From Bacteroidales bacterium (GTDB lineage Bacteria; Bacteroidota; Bacteroidia; Bacteroidales; UBA10428), in NCBI GenBank assembly GCA_016926235.1, contig JAFGOZ010000064.1, positions 1 to 64,000 of the forward strand: a stretch of 64,000 nucleotides of DNA, in the 5' to 3' direction. Under the pieces are notes generated by a model. It did no database searches and was not told the DNA's origin. It worked only from the letters and a program-made list of their open reading frames with translations. Shown one piece after another: positions 7,361 to 15,607 of this stretch. The position numbers and the translations under genes were made by a program. Position 1 is the stretch's first letter; every line of letters starts with the position of its first letter.

Positions 7361-9109
7361 TTATAAACCCAACTTATAAATAGCATACGAAACAGGCTGT
7401 GCCTCTATGTTATATTTATTCCCTTTAATTTTAACAGGAATTTTATCACCCATTAATAATTCCGCTTTTTTCGCACTCAGATTCAATGTAAATTCAGCTT
7501 TTTCAATGCGGTCAGCCGGATTAAAGATGGCAATGATAACCTCTTTATCAGCTGCACGTGCATAAATAAATGGATATATATTTTCTTTTGCATATATCGG
7601 AATGAACCCGGAATATCCCCAAAGTGCTTTTTCCGAATGTCTTAAAGCTATGAGCTTGCGGGTTTTATTAAGGAGAGAATTTGGGTCATTTTCCTGGGTA
7701 GCAACATTTGGTGCATCAGGGTCAGAATCGACCGGTAAGTAAAGGTTGGCAGGATCACCTGTTGAAAATCCCAGGTTTTTTCCCGTTGACCATTGCATGG
7801 GAGTACGGTTTCCTGCACGGGGTTTGTAGGCTCCTTCAACATATGGTAAACCGTAAAGTTGCTTCATCCCGATTTCATTGCCATAATAAATAAAAGGGAT
7901 ACCAGGCATGGTAAGTGCGAAGGCGTAGATCATTTCGAGTTCCTTTGGAGTACGCTTTATGTTAATACGTGCGTTATCATGATTTCCTAACGGAATAACA
8001 ATATACCCTTTGTCATGTGTGGCGGTATATTGTTCCATATAGCTGTTGACGAAATTGGCAATATTCCCTTTACCCTCTTTGTCAAAGAAACTGTGCCCTT
8101 CAGAGTAGCCATTTAGTATGCGCCAGCTTTCCTTCTGTGTAAGGTCGTTATATCCGGCAAACCAGTGAAAGAAATCGGCATGAAAGGCATTATCCATGGC
8201 ATCTTTAGGCCCTGACCATTCGGCAATCATGAAAGCATCGGGGTATTCATTAATAAATAGTTGCCTTATCTCCTGCCAGAATTCTTTGGTAGCTTCATCT
8301 TTGGTATTGAAAAACTGGTCATTACCGGTAATATTGGCATTTTTAACCAGAGCACCTGCCATATCTGCCCTAAAACCATCTGCACCCATGTCCATCCAGA
8401 ACCGAAGCATACGTTTTAATTCCTCACGTAAAGCAAGCACATCCGGGTGTTCAACAGGCAGCATCCAGGGTTCTTCCGGCTTAGCGAATCCAAAGTTTAA
8501 AGCGGGCTGACACCAGTAAAAGTTACGCATAAATTGTCCGTTACGGCGGCTATATCCTTTAATGAAAGCATCCTTATAGGCATCAGGCGGATTTTTCCAG
8601 GTGTTATCATTCCATATATACCAGTTAGAGTATTTGTTTGTATCCTGTTTGGCCGATTCTTTAAACCATGGGTGTTCAATGGATGTATAACTTACAACGT
8701 AATCAAAAATTACTTTCATGCCACGTTTATGAGCTTCTTCAAAAAGTCGCTTTGCATCTTCGTTTGTGCCATAGCGGGGGGCAACTTTATAATAATCTGA
8801 AATGTCGTAACCGGCATCACAAAAAGGGGATTCAAAAAACGGATTTAACCAGATAGCATTTACTCCCAGGCTTTTCACATAATCCAGTTTTTCAATAATA
8901 CCCTTTAAATCTCCGATACCATCACCATCTGTATCATAAAAAGTTTGTGGATATATTTGATAAAATACTGCAGTATGAACCCATTCGGGACAATTTGGAA
9001 TTACATAGTCACCACTTATTTTTATCTCATTATTATTGCTTTGCGCAACTAGCTGTCCTGTTAACAAAAATCCAAAAAGAATTTTTAGCAACGGTTTAAA
9101 TCCTGTCAT
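7361..9109 (-). CDS. Secreted GH13 alpha-glucosidase/alpha-amylase family enzyme
   Basis: This 582-residue protein begins with a signal peptide (about residues 1-22, ending VAQ) and has a GH13 TIM barrel. VFYQIYPQTFYDTDGDGIGDLKGI opens the catalytic domain as in oligo-1,6-glucosidases and trehalose synthases. Region II GFRADMAG holds the nucleophile Asp249, region III MIAEWSG the acid/base Glu297, and region IV GNHDN the His377-Asp378 pair. Region I reads DYVVSYTS (136-143) where the family normally has DxVxNHTS, so the conserved Asn-His is Ser140-Tyr141. A C-terminal beta domain follows (about 490-582). It probably cleaves alpha-glucans or oligosaccharides in the periplasm; the exact substrate cannot be told. 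Confidence 0.9.
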   Translation of the reverse strand: MTGFKPLLKILFGFLLTGQLVAQSNNNEIKISGDYVIPNCPEWVHTAVFYQIYPQTFYDTDGDGIGDLKGIIEKLDYVKSLGVNAIWLNPFFESPFCDAGYDISDYYKVAPRYGTNEDAKRLFEEAHKRGMKVIFDYVVSYTSIEHPWFKESAKQDTNKYSNWYIWNDNTWKNPPDAYKDAFIKGYSRRNGQFMRNFYWCQPALNFGFAKPEEPWMLPVEHPDVLALREELKRMLRFWMDMGADGFRADMAGALVKNANITGNDQFFNTKDEATKEFWQEIRQLFINEYPDAFMIAEWSGPKDAMDNAFHADFFHWFAGYNDLTQKESWRILNGYSEGHSFFDKEGKGNIANFVNSYMEQYTATHDKGYIVIPLGNHDNARINIKRTPKELEMIYAFALTMPGIPFIYYGNEIGMKQLYGLPYVEGAYKPRAGNRTPMQWSTGKNLGFSTGDPANLYLPVDSDPDAPNVATQENDPNSLLNKTRKLIALRHSEKALWGYSGFIPIYAKENIYPFIYARAADKEVIIAIFNPADRIEKAEFTLNLSAKKAELLMGDKIPVKIKGNKYNIEAQPVSYAIYKLGL

Positions 9110-9322
9110 TCAATCACTTTTTAAATTCAGCCCAAAAATATAAATCATTGATGTTAAAAAAAAATATTAATTGAGTTATAATTCATGTTTTACATTTTGT
9201 AACAACAGACAGTATTTAATGCTACTATATAAAATAATAAAGATTTTGAATTTTTTTTTTTGAAATGAACTTATGTGCATTTATTTTGTAATTTTGTATA
9301 ACTTATAAATGAAATAAAAATA
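9110..9322. other. Divergent intergenic region GH13 / DUF134
   Basis: These 213 AT-rich bp separate the minus-strand GH13 gene from the plus-strand DUF134 gene. They hold the palindromic operator at 9263-9282 and a -7 box TAATTTTG at 9289-9296 for the plus-strand gene. No GH13 promoter was recognised. Confidence 0.6.
9263..9282 (+). promoter_or_regulatory. DUF134-type palindromic operator, site 1
   Basis: AAATGAAC-TTAT-GTGCATTT is a near-perfect inverted repeat (one mismatch) and matches the sites at 11297-11316 and 11427-11452. It lies just upstream of a Bacteroidota -7 box TAATTTTG at 9289-9296, so a bound protein would cover the -33 region. Autoregulation by the DUF134 protein that follows is the simplest reading; this is inferred. 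Confidence 0.65.
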
Positions 9323-9751
9323 ATGCCCAACAGGAAGAGAAACAGGAGGGTAACAGGGCCTCCAGTGATGGAGGGATTTAAACCTTTCGGTATTCCCATG
9401 CGTGAGCTTGAATCAATTATGCTTTTGTATGAAGAGTATGAAGCTATCAGGCTTGCGGATTATGAAAACCTGACGCAGGAGGAGGCAGCAAAAAAAATGA
9501 ACATTTCAAGGCCTACTTTTACCCGTTTGTATGATAAAGCACGCAAAAGTATAGCCAAAGCTTTTATTGAGGGGAAAGCAATTATAATACAGGGGGGAAA
9601 TTATTTTACAGAAGATTATTGGTACAAGTGCAACAATTGTAATGAAACTATGGTTACATTGAAACCGGCAAAACATTGCAGAAAATGCGATTCTGAGGAC
9701 ATTGATCAGCTAAATAAAAATAGTGAGGATACTGATAAGTTAGAAAAATAA
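9323..9751 (+). CDS. DUF134/UPF0251 family putative DNA-binding regulator
   Basis: This 142-residue protein belongs to the UPF0251/DUF134 family. It has a conserved start (RKRNRRVTGPPVMEGFKPFG), a sigma-70 region 4-like helix-turn-helix (residues about 36-77, LLYEEYEAIRLADYENLTQEEAAKKMNISRPTFTRLYDKARK) and a C-terminal zinc ribbon with Cys pairs (CNNCNE and CRKCDSE, about 107-128). The family is widespread in anaerobes, often near DUF5320, NifX/NifB-like and radical SAM genes, as here. Its likely operator occurs upstream of itself and of two nearby transcripts. A regulator role is inferred from the HTH and the repeated operator. Confidence 0.85.
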   Translation: MPNRKRNRRVTGPPVMEGFKPFGIPMRELESIMLLYEEYEAIRLADYENLTQEEAAKKMNISRPTFTRLYDKARKSIAKAFIEGKAIIIQGGNYFTEDYWYKCNNCNETMVTLKPAKHCRKCDSEDIDQLNKNSEDTDKLEK

Positions 9752-9779
9752 GTCTTCAAACATTAAGTAAGAAGTTATT

Positions 9780-10295
9780 ATGACAGGGAAAATTCATCTA
9801 TATACAGGAAACGGAAAAGGCAAGACTACTGCTGCATTAGGATTGTCTTTACGTGCAATGGGTGCCGGCAAAAAGGTTTTTTTTGCTCAATTTGTAAAAG
9901 GGAAAACCTATAGCGAGATTGATACCATAGAGAAGCATTTGCCTGGTATAGTTGTGAAACAATATGGTTTAGGATGTTTTATTGTTAATAGTCCTACACA
10001 GAAAGATGTTGATGCTGCCCGGCAAGGATTGGCAGAAGTTTCCGAAATGCTTGTTTCAGGTGACTATGATATGGTAGTGATGGATGAGGCATGTATAGCC
10101 ATTTATTATCAATTGTTTTCTGCTGAAGAATTAGTAGATGCGTTAAACAAAAGAAAGGAAGAAACAGAAGTTATTATTACAGGGAGATATGCACCTGATG
10201 AGCTAATTGAAATAGCAGACCTGGTAACTGAAATGAAAGAAGTTAAGCATTATTATAATGATGGGTTGGAGGCCAGGAAAGGGGTGGAGTTTTAA
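9780..10295 (+). CDS. cobO: Corrinoid adenosyltransferase, CobO/BtuR-like
   Basis: This 171-residue protein carries Walker A GNGKGKTT (10-17) and the family motif VVMDEA (Walker B-like, about 99-104) followed by GRYAPDEL (about 136-143). CobO/CobA transfers the adenosyl group of ATP to the cobalt of cob(I)yrinic acid a,c-diamide or cobinamide, giving adenosylcobalamin. It lies 28 nt after the DUF134 gene and is probably in the same transcript. No other cobalamin synthesis gene is in the window, so it may serve salvage or be part of the DUF134 regulon for another reason. Confidence 0.88.
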   Translation: MTGKIHLYTGNGKGKTTAALGLSLRAMGAGKKVFFAQFVKGKTYSEIDTIEKHLPGIVVKQYGLGCFIVNSPTQKDVDAARQGLAEVSEMLVSGDYDMVVMDEACIAIYYQLFSAEELVDALNKRKEETEVIITGRYAPDELIEIADLVTEMKEVKHYYNDGLEARKGVEF

Positions 10296-10373
10296 ACAAT
10301 TACAGTATACATTCAGTTTTTTTACTTTGTCTTTGTTATCAGGACTTTGGTGAAGGGTTTACTATTATTAAAC

Positions 10374-10871
10374 TTATAGTGTATTGTTATTACTAAAACG
10401 CCCGTCATTTAACGTATTTGATAATTTATCAGCTGAATTACCCAGCCATCCTGATTTGATATCGTGTGCTTCGTCAAAAACGGGAACATATGGTTTAATA
10501 TCAATAAGCGGGGTTCCGTTAACAATATCCACGTTTTCAATGTATAGTATATTATCAGTCCGGTAATTTAATTTCACAACGGACAATCCTATTTGGTTAG
10601 GCCTTCGCGGGGCACGCGTGGCAAATATACCATGTTTCACATTATCAAGGAATGGTGTGACTTCGAGATTATATCCTTCTGACAGATGAAATTGAAATAG
10701 AATTATCAGATGAGAGAAACCTTCAATATCTTTTAGCCCGGCAGCAAATTCAGGGAATATCTCTATTTCCCCTTGTATCCCCTTAGCTGATGCAGGTTGA
10801 ATAGGCATCCCTTCCGGTTTATTGAATGGAGAATGAATGATCCCAATGGGTTGATAAATAATATTGTCCAT
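10374..10871 (-). CDS. tsaA: TrmO-like tRNA N6-methyltransferase (TsaA family)
   Basis: This 165-residue protein is a TsaA/TrmO family member, which in E. coli methylates N6 of t6A37 in tRNA-Thr using S-adenosylmethionine. The signature ATRAPRRPNQIGLSVVKL (about residues 84-101) and the IGIIHSPFNKPEGMPIQ start are present, as is IKPYVPVFD near 126-134. It is 20 nt downstream of the VOC gene on the minus strand. Archaeal and anaerobe homologues are single domain, like this one. Confidence 0.88.
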   Translation of the reverse strand: MDNIIYQPIGIIHSPFNKPEGMPIQPASAKGIQGEIEIFPEFAAGLKDIEGFSHLIILFQFHLSEGYNLEVTPFLDNVKHGIFATRAPRRPNQIGLSVVKLNYRTDNILYIENVDIVNGTPLIDIKPYVPVFDEAHDIKSGWLGNSADKLSNTLNDGRFSNNNTL

Positions 10872-10891
10872 TTTACTAATATCCTGATTTT

Positions 10892-11269
10892 TTAATACAA
10901 TTCTTTAATTTCAAACATATTACCACTTTTGTCCCATAAAAAATAAATGTTTGTGTTATCTTCTTTTCTCCTGACCACGGTTTTATATCCTGATCCGGAT
11001 GCTTGTTTGTATATCAATTCTGCTTGCTTATAACTAAGGCATACATGGGAAAATGTTTTTATTTCTTTATGGGGGGCAATAAACATTTCAAACAAGCTGC
11101 CATTGCATTCCATCATTTGAACATCAACAGCATTATTTTCTGAAAATATGTGATGGGTTATTTCCTTATCTATTGTAAAAGAGTATTTTTTATTAAATAG
11201 TAATATATTTTCATATAAGTTCTCAATATCAGTTGTATCGTTGATCGTTAAAGCAATATGAGTTAACAT
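10892..11269 (-). CDS. VOC (glyoxalase/bleomycin-resistance-like) family protein
   Basis: This small protein of about 125 residues has the beta-alpha-beta-beta-beta pattern of a VOC protein: MLTHIALTINDTTDIENLYE at the start and a second half with FSHVCLSYKQAELIYKQA and a terminal GNMFEIKEL, the usual strand with a metal-binding Glu. The longer frame to 11314 would overlap an operator-like palindrome, and a -7 box TACCTTTG lies at 11290-11297 on the minus strand, so the start at 11269 is preferred. No substrate can be named. It is probably co-transcribed with tsaA. Confidence 0.65.
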   Translation of the reverse strand: MLTHIALTINDTTDIENLYENILLFNKKYSFTIDKEITHHIFSENNAVDVQMMECNGSLFEMFIAPHKEIKTFSHVCLSYKQAELIYKQASGSGYKTVVRRKEDNTNIYFLWDKSGNMFEIKELY

Positions 11270-11289
11270 GTTAAATAGTATTTTGTTTT

Positions 11290-11316
11290 CAAAGGTATAT
11301 GAACTTTTGTTCATTT
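11290..11316 (-). promoter_or_regulatory. Promoter and DUF134-type operator, site 2
   Basis: The plus strand reads TATGAAC-TTTT-GTTCATTTA at 11298-11317, the same palindrome as at 9263 and 11430. On the minus strand a TACCTTTG -7 box occupies 11297-11290, immediately next to the operator. The arrangement would repress the VOC-tsaA transcript. Confidence 0.6.
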
Positions 11317-11426
11317 AAAAATATTTGGAAAAGATTTTTAAATTTTGTCCGTAATTCATTGGAGCTTTATATATGGAATAATAGCACATTTTGATTAAAA
11401 AATTAGCTTAAATAAAAAAAACATGA

Positions 11427-11464
11427 TTTAAATGAACATATGTTCATTTAAATTTGTATCTTTG
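11427..11464 (+). promoter_or_regulatory. Promoter and DUF134-type operator, site 3
   Basis: TTTAAATGAAC-ATAT-GTTCATTTAAA at 11427-11452 is a perfect 26-bp palindrome. A -7 box TATCTTTG follows at 11457-11464, and the DUF5320 gene starts 40 nt further on. The spacing from operator centre to -7 box (about 17 bp) is nearly the same as at site 1 (about 16 bp), which supports a shared repressor or activator. Confidence 0.75.
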
Positions 11465-11504
11465 TAGAGTATTAACTAATAATGAAATTTAAAAAATTAA
11501 CATT

Positions 11505-11840
11505 ATGCCATTTGGAGATCGTACTGGTCCTATGGGACAAGGTCCTATGACCGGGAAATCATTAGGTTTATGTACAGGTTATGATACCCCTGGGTATACT
11601 AAAGGATTTGGTGGAGGAATGGGTAAAGGGTTTGGATTTGGCAGAGGTCGTGGTCGTGGTTTTGGGCGTGGTCGTGGTTTTGGAAGATCATTTGCCGGTT
11701 TTAACAATGTGTTTCCTTTTCAACAAACTGCAAGTAAAAATGATGAGATAAAAATGCTTAAATTACAAGCAGAAAATCTTGGTCAGATGCAAAAAGACAT
11801 AGAGAAAAGAATAAGTGAGCTGGAAAAGTCAAAAGAATAA
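11505..11840 (+). CDS. DUF5320-type Gly/Arg-rich protein
   Basis: This 111-residue protein starts MPFGDRTGPMGQGPMTGKSL, the DUF5320 signature, followed by a Gly-Phe-Arg-rich stretch (about 33-67) and a C-terminal coiled coil (about 78-111, ending in ISELEKSKE). The family has no established function but is common in anaerobes next to DUF134, NifX/NifB-like and radical SAM genes. Its promoter carries the perfect palindrome described at 11427. The Gly-rich part is probably disordered; the coiled coil suggests oligomerisation. Confidence 0.8.
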   Translation: MPFGDRTGPMGQGPMTGKSLGLCTGYDTPGYTKGFGGGMGKGFGFGRGRGRGFGRGRGFGRSFAGFNNVFPFQQTASKNDEIKMLKLQAENLGQMQKDIEKRISELEKSKE

Positions 11841-11887
11841 AGAGTCTTGGGCTTACTTTTTCCTTTACCTGTCAAATAAAGATAGAT

Positions 11888-12832
11888 ATGATTGCATTTG
11901 GTCCGGTTTTATCACGTAGATTAGGTTTAAGTTTGGGGATAAATAATATTACCTCACCCAAAACATGTTCGTATAATTGTGTATACTGCCAGGTAGGAAA
12001 GACTTATAAGCATGTTCCTGAAAGGCAGCATTTTTATGACCCTCAGTATTTGTTAAAAAATGTAGATGAGCATTTACAAAAATTACAAAAATCTCACAAG
12101 CCTGACTATCTCACATTTGTATCTAATGGGGAACCTACAATGGATATGGGATTGGGGGAAGACATACTATTATTAAAGAAGTTTAATATACCTGTTGCCG
12201 TGATTACAAATTCATCATTTTTATACGATAAAAATGTAAGGAAAGAATTGATGCTTGCAGATTGGGTTTCCGTTAAAATGGATGTTTTGGATGAGAATAT
12301 ATGGAGCAGGTTAAATCGTGCAGCTAATGGTCTGAAATTAAATACAGTTCTTCGGGGAGTTAAGGAATTTGCATCTGAATATCATGGCCAATTGCACACA
12401 GAAACAATGCTGGTTGAGGGTTTTAATGATTCTTTAGAACATTTACAAGAACTTGCAAATTTTATTTCAGAATTACAGCCTCAGAAAGCCTTTCTTTCTA
12501 TTCCAACCCGGCCCTCTGCAGAAAATAATGTAAAACCGGTTAATGAGGCAGTTTTGTTAGAGGCATGGCAGATATTTACAAATGCCGCCATAACAACTGA
12601 ATTATTAACGGGCTTTGAGGGCACCAATGTTGGTTTTACGGGTAATGTTTTTGATGATATCTTAAATATTACCGCGGTACATCCTTTAAGGGAAGATTCA
12701 ATGACGGAACTCCTGAAGAATAATAAAGCGGATATGTCTGTTGTGCATTCATTGATTTCACAAAGGCTCATAGAAAGCATAAAGCACGATGGCATGAATT
12801 ATTATGTAAGAAAATATAACATTATAAAATGA
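11888..12832 (+). CDS. Radical SAM protein (COG0731-like Fe-S oxidoreductase)
   Basis: This 314-residue protein has the radical SAM cluster CSYNCVYC (about residues 28-35, CxxxCxxC), the SAM-binding NGEPT motif (about 80-84) and a TNSS strand later on. The start MIAFGPVLSRRLGLSLGIN is typical of COG0731, whose members lie near wyosine-like and metal cofactor genes but mostly lack assigned reactions. The last 60 residues look like a small winged-helix or HTH tail (MTELLKNNKADMSVVHSLISQ). It follows the DUF5320 gene by 47 nt and precedes a second, very small DUF5320-like gene, so the three probably form one operon. Confidence 0.85.
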   Translation: MIAFGPVLSRRLGLSLGINNITSPKTCSYNCVYCQVGKTYKHVPERQHFYDPQYLLKNVDEHLQKLQKSHKPDYLTFVSNGEPTMDMGLGEDILLLKKFNIPVAVITNSSFLYDKNVRKELMLADWVSVKMDVLDENIWSRLNRAANGLKLNTVLRGVKEFASEYHGQLHTETMLVEGFNDSLEHLQELANFISELQPQKAFLSIPTRPSAENNVKPVNEAVLLEAWQIFTNAAITTELLTGFEGTNVGFTGNVFDDILNITAVHPLREDSMTELLKNNKADMSVVHSLISQRLIESIKHDGMNYYVRKYNIIK

Positions 12833-12839
12833 TTGTATT

Positions 12840-13019
12840 ATGCCACAAATGAATGGAAGCGGCCCTGAAGGTAAGGGGCCAAAAACAGGCAGAGGTCTTG
12901 GAAAATGTAAAAAAACCACCTCTGATGAAAACACAAACAAACTGGGTAAAGGCTTAGGCAAACGCCGTAAATCAGGTGGAGGAAATGGCAAGGGGAAACG
13001 CTTAAAGTATAATCAGTAA
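12840..13019 (+). CDS. Small DUF5320-like basic protein (59 aa)
   Basis: This short gene encodes MPQMNGSGPEGKGPKTGRGL and then a Lys/Gly-rich tail (GKGLGKRRKSGGGNGKGKR) ending in KYNQ. The start matches the GPxGxGPxTGRGLG signature of DUF5320, in a shorter form than the protein at 11505. It begins 7 nt after the radical SAM stop, so it is almost surely in that operon. The single Cys follows GLGK. Its high charge suggests nucleic acid or anion binding, but no function is known. Confidence 0.72.
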   Translation: MPQMNGSGPEGKGPKTGRGLGKCKKTTSDENTNKLGKGLGKRRKSGGGNGKGKRLKYNQ

Positions 13020-13074
13020 ATCTCTTGATTACTAAAACTGTTTTTTCTGAAATGAGGAATGCGATGTTTCAGAA

Positions 13075-13929
13075 TTACTTTAGTTGTTTTATAAGGATCT
13101 TATCCAGCATCTTTTTTGAAAGAAGCCTTTTGAATAGAAAGGTCATTTTGCCGTTTTTCTCCGGGATATAAGAGATCCTGGGTTTTGGTGATTGCAGGCA
13201 TTTAAGAATACAATTTGCAATTACTTCCGGTTCAACTCCTTTACTGACCATTTTGTTAATTACCTTAACGAAGTTGTCAAATTCATTTCGATATAATTCT
13301 TGTTTCTCCGGATCATTTGTTTCAATTTCGATATAGGTAAGGGGGATAGTCTTTTCAAAAATGGGTGTTTTCACCACATCCGGGTATATAACACTCACGG
13401 GTATCCCCCATTTTTTTAGTTCCAGTCTCAGTGAGTCGGATATAGCATCAAGTGCAAATTTAGTGGCAGAGTATATTCCCAGATAGGGTAGGGATACCAC
13501 TGCGTTAGTAGAACTTATATTGATTATTCTTCCTTTATCTTTTCTTAAAATTGGTAATAAATGCTGAATCAGTTCGATAATACCAAATACGTTTACATCA
13601 AATGAATTTTTAATGGTATGACGGTTCATGAGCTCAATCGGACCGCCTAACGCAGATGCTGCATTATTAATTATGGCATAAAAATTTTTTTCACCATTAC
13701 AATGCTTTTCAATTACTTTTACAGCATTTGTTATTTGTTCAGGATCAGTAAGGTTTAACCTGACAGGTTCAATATTTTTTATATTTTGACTGGTTAAAAA
13801 ATCAAAACCTCGATCATCCCTTACACCGGCAAAAATGTAATATCCATTATCAGATAGTAATTTACAAGTTGATAGTCCAATACCGGAATTAGCTCCGGTG
13901 AGCAAGATGCATTGTGTTATGGTTGTCAT
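13075..13929 (-). CDS. Short-chain dehydrogenase/reductase
   Basis: This 284-residue classical SDR has the NAD(P)-binding TGANSGIG (11-18), a NNAA motif (about 88-91), catalytic Ser in INISSTNA and the YSATK pair (Tyr and Lys about 150-156). Residues after the active site (VIYPDVVKTPIF) form the usual substrate loop. The C-terminal 30 residues are basic and hydrophobic, as in SDRs of lipid or retinol metabolism type. The substrate is unknown. It is downstream of, and on the same strand as, the alpha-oxoamine synthase, a pairing that recalls sphinganine synthesis (serine palmitoyltransferase then ketosphinganine reductase), but the terminator between them argues for separate transcripts. Confidence 0.85.
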   Translation of the reverse strand: MTTITQCILLTGANSGIGLSTCKLLSDNGYYIFAGVRDDRGFDFLTSQNIKNIEPVRLNLTDPEQITNAVKVIEKHCNGEKNFYAIINNAASALGGPIELMNRHTIKNSFDVNVFGIIELIQHLLPILRKDKGRIINISSTNAVVSLPYLGIYSATKFALDAISDSLRLELKKWGIPVSVIYPDVVKTPIFEKTIPLTYIEIETNDPEKQELYRNEFDNFVKVINKMVSKGVEPEVIANCILKCLQSPKPRISYIPEKNGKMTFLFKRLLSKKMLDKILIKQLK

Positions 13930-14023
13930 TCTAATAAATTATAATTGATACAAAAGAACCAAAAATTGTTTAATTATACTCATGTTTATTTAAAAACATC
14001 AAAATGAATACCAATTATATATG

Positions 14024-14065
14024 AAAAAACCGGAATTCTTTTGTGAGTTTGTAAAATTCCGGTTT
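14024..14065 (-). terminator. Intrinsic terminator of the oxoamine synthase gene
   Basis: AAACCGGAATT (14027-14037) and AATTCCGGTTT (14055-14065) form a perfect 11-bp stem. On the minus strand it ends in TTTTTT, 30 nt after the stop at 14095. Confidence 0.85.
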
Positions 14066-14094
14066 AATAAATATTCACACTTTCAGATGGACTC

Positions 14095-15396
14095 CTATTG
14101 CTCTTTTATATGATTTGTCTTCTTTGATGTGGCCCCCATAAGCTTTTCAAATTGCTTAATAATGTCCTCAGGTACAACATTATTTTCATGCATTGCCTGG
14201 AAAATAGAAAGTTGCATGGATAGTACAAATTCTTTTATTTCCTCTTTTGTATGGTTGCGTGTTATGGTTACCCTAATACCCGTATTATTTACCGGCATTG
14301 CAGGGTGCATCGCCAGACTTGGATAAAATCCTTTATCAACAATGAGTTTTAAACTCCGTATGCCGACCTCAGGTTTTCCTACTCCAAAGAAGAAAATCGG
14401 AGAGTTGGTTTTATCGATCCTTAGGACCTTAAGCAGATCATATTTTTGAAGTTCTGAAATAAAAAGATCTACTTTTGAACGCAATTCCTGTTGCAGTGAT
14501 TTTATTTCTTCAGAAATATGGATTTTTGCACTGGCAATAGAGGCTCCAAGAACTGCTGGCATATTAGGAGTTGAAAAAATCAATGTACTGCCGAGCTTTC
14601 TGAATATCCGCTTGGTTTCTTTATCAGGACATACAAGAACACCGCCAAAGCTGCCAAATCCTTTACCAAGAGAAGCTGCCATGATCATCTGTGGATGGAA
14701 ATCGATTTTATCCAACACGTAGCCACTGCCATTCTTTCCACACCATCCAATTCCATGTGCATCATCAAGATATACCCTGAACCGGGGATATTTATTCATT
14801 AAAAGATATAGTTCTTTTGCTTCCACTGCATCTCCCATCATTGAATAAATCCCGTCTCCTAAAAACCATACATTTTCATGTTTTTCCTGTAGTTGTATGA
14901 TTCGTTCTTCCAATAGATCCATCCGGTTATGCCTTAGGGGTTCGGCATACGTTCCTCCCCCTTTACAGATCATAAAGGCATTTCGTACACTATTATGTAC
15001 CTGGTGGTCAAATATTATTGCATCATTTTTGTTGATTAAAATAGGTAATGCTGCAATATGTGCCAGGCTTGTAGATGTAGCGTGGATACAAGGTTTGCCA
15101 AACATTTGTTCAAGCAAAAGTTCAAGATCATCCAGGATCTTAAGTTTATAGTATGATCTGGAGGTCGGGAAGGCTGTGCCATAGCGTGTTACCATTTCAA
15201 TGGCTTCCTTTTTTAACCGTTCATCAAGATCTAATCCGAGGTAGGAACATGAGGCAAAAGAGATTAATTTCTGGTCGTTGAACCGGATTGTACGACCTTT
15301 AAGAGTATGGTCATCAATGTTGCGATATACTAACGCCTGATTTTCAACAATATCAGTATACTTTAGCACATCATTGAGGTTGTAGGAATTGTCCAT
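14095..15396 (-). CDS. Alpha-oxoamine synthase family PLP enzyme (KBL/SPT-like)
   Basis: This protein of about 433 residues is a fold-type I aminotransferase of the alpha-oxoamine synthase group (8-amino-7-oxononanoate synthase, 2-amino-3-ketobutyrate CoA ligase, serine palmitoyltransferase). Visible landmarks are SYLGLDLDERL, YGTAFPTSRSYY, FDHQVHNSVR, the PLP-Asp motif VYLDDAHGIG and the lysine motif AASLGKGFGSFGG. These enzymes join an amino acid to an acyl-CoA with loss of CO2. The Met at 15396 is preferred; the upstream 18 residues look non-coding. Which amino acid and acyl-CoA are used cannot be told, though Bacteroidota often have a serine palmitoyltransferase for sphingolipids. Confidence 0.82.
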   Translation of the reverse strand: MDNSYNLNDVLKYTDIVENQALVYRNIDDHTLKGRTIRFNDQKLISFASCSYLGLDLDERLKKEAIEMVTRYGTAFPTSRSYYKLKILDDLELLLEQMFGKPCIHATSTSLAHIAALPILINKNDAIIFDHQVHNSVRNAFMICKGGGTYAEPLRHNRMDLLEERIIQLQEKHENVWFLGDGIYSMMGDAVEAKELYLLMNKYPRFRVYLDDAHGIGWCGKNGSGYVLDKIDFHPQMIMAASLGKGFGSFGGVLVCPDKETKRIFRKLGSTLIFSTPNMPAVLGASIASAKIHISEEIKSLQQELRSKVDLFISELQKYDLLKVLRIDKTNSPIFFFGVGKPEVGIRSLKLIVDKGFYPSLAMHPAMPVNNTGIRVTITRNHTKEEIKEFVLSMQLSIFQAMHENNVVPEDIIKQFEKLMGATSKKTNHIKEQ

Positions 15397-15607
15397 AATG
15401 TTTTGTTTTTGAATTAAGTAACTTATGAATGAATTTGAGCAGTTATACAATAATATACAAGTACTTCTCTATTGAATACAATAATAAAAACTTAGGAAAA
15501 AGCAATTACTATCCCCGCTGTGCAATTTAAACCAGTAACGATTGAAATGTAATTACGTTAGCTAGTCTGATTACCAGTATTGGGTATAGCTTTATGTATA
15601 GAAATGC

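Noticed and set aside
13757..13770. A fifth ACCTGACAGG palindrome inside the SDR gene
   Set aside because: Only a single half-site (AACCTGACAGGTTC) is present in the coding sequence, with no second arm.
13929..14095. A sphingolipid operon from the oxoamine synthase and SDR
   Set aside because: A strong terminator separates the genes, and neither sequence shows residues that fix a serine palmitoyltransferase or ketosphinganine reductase role. It is kept only as a possibility.
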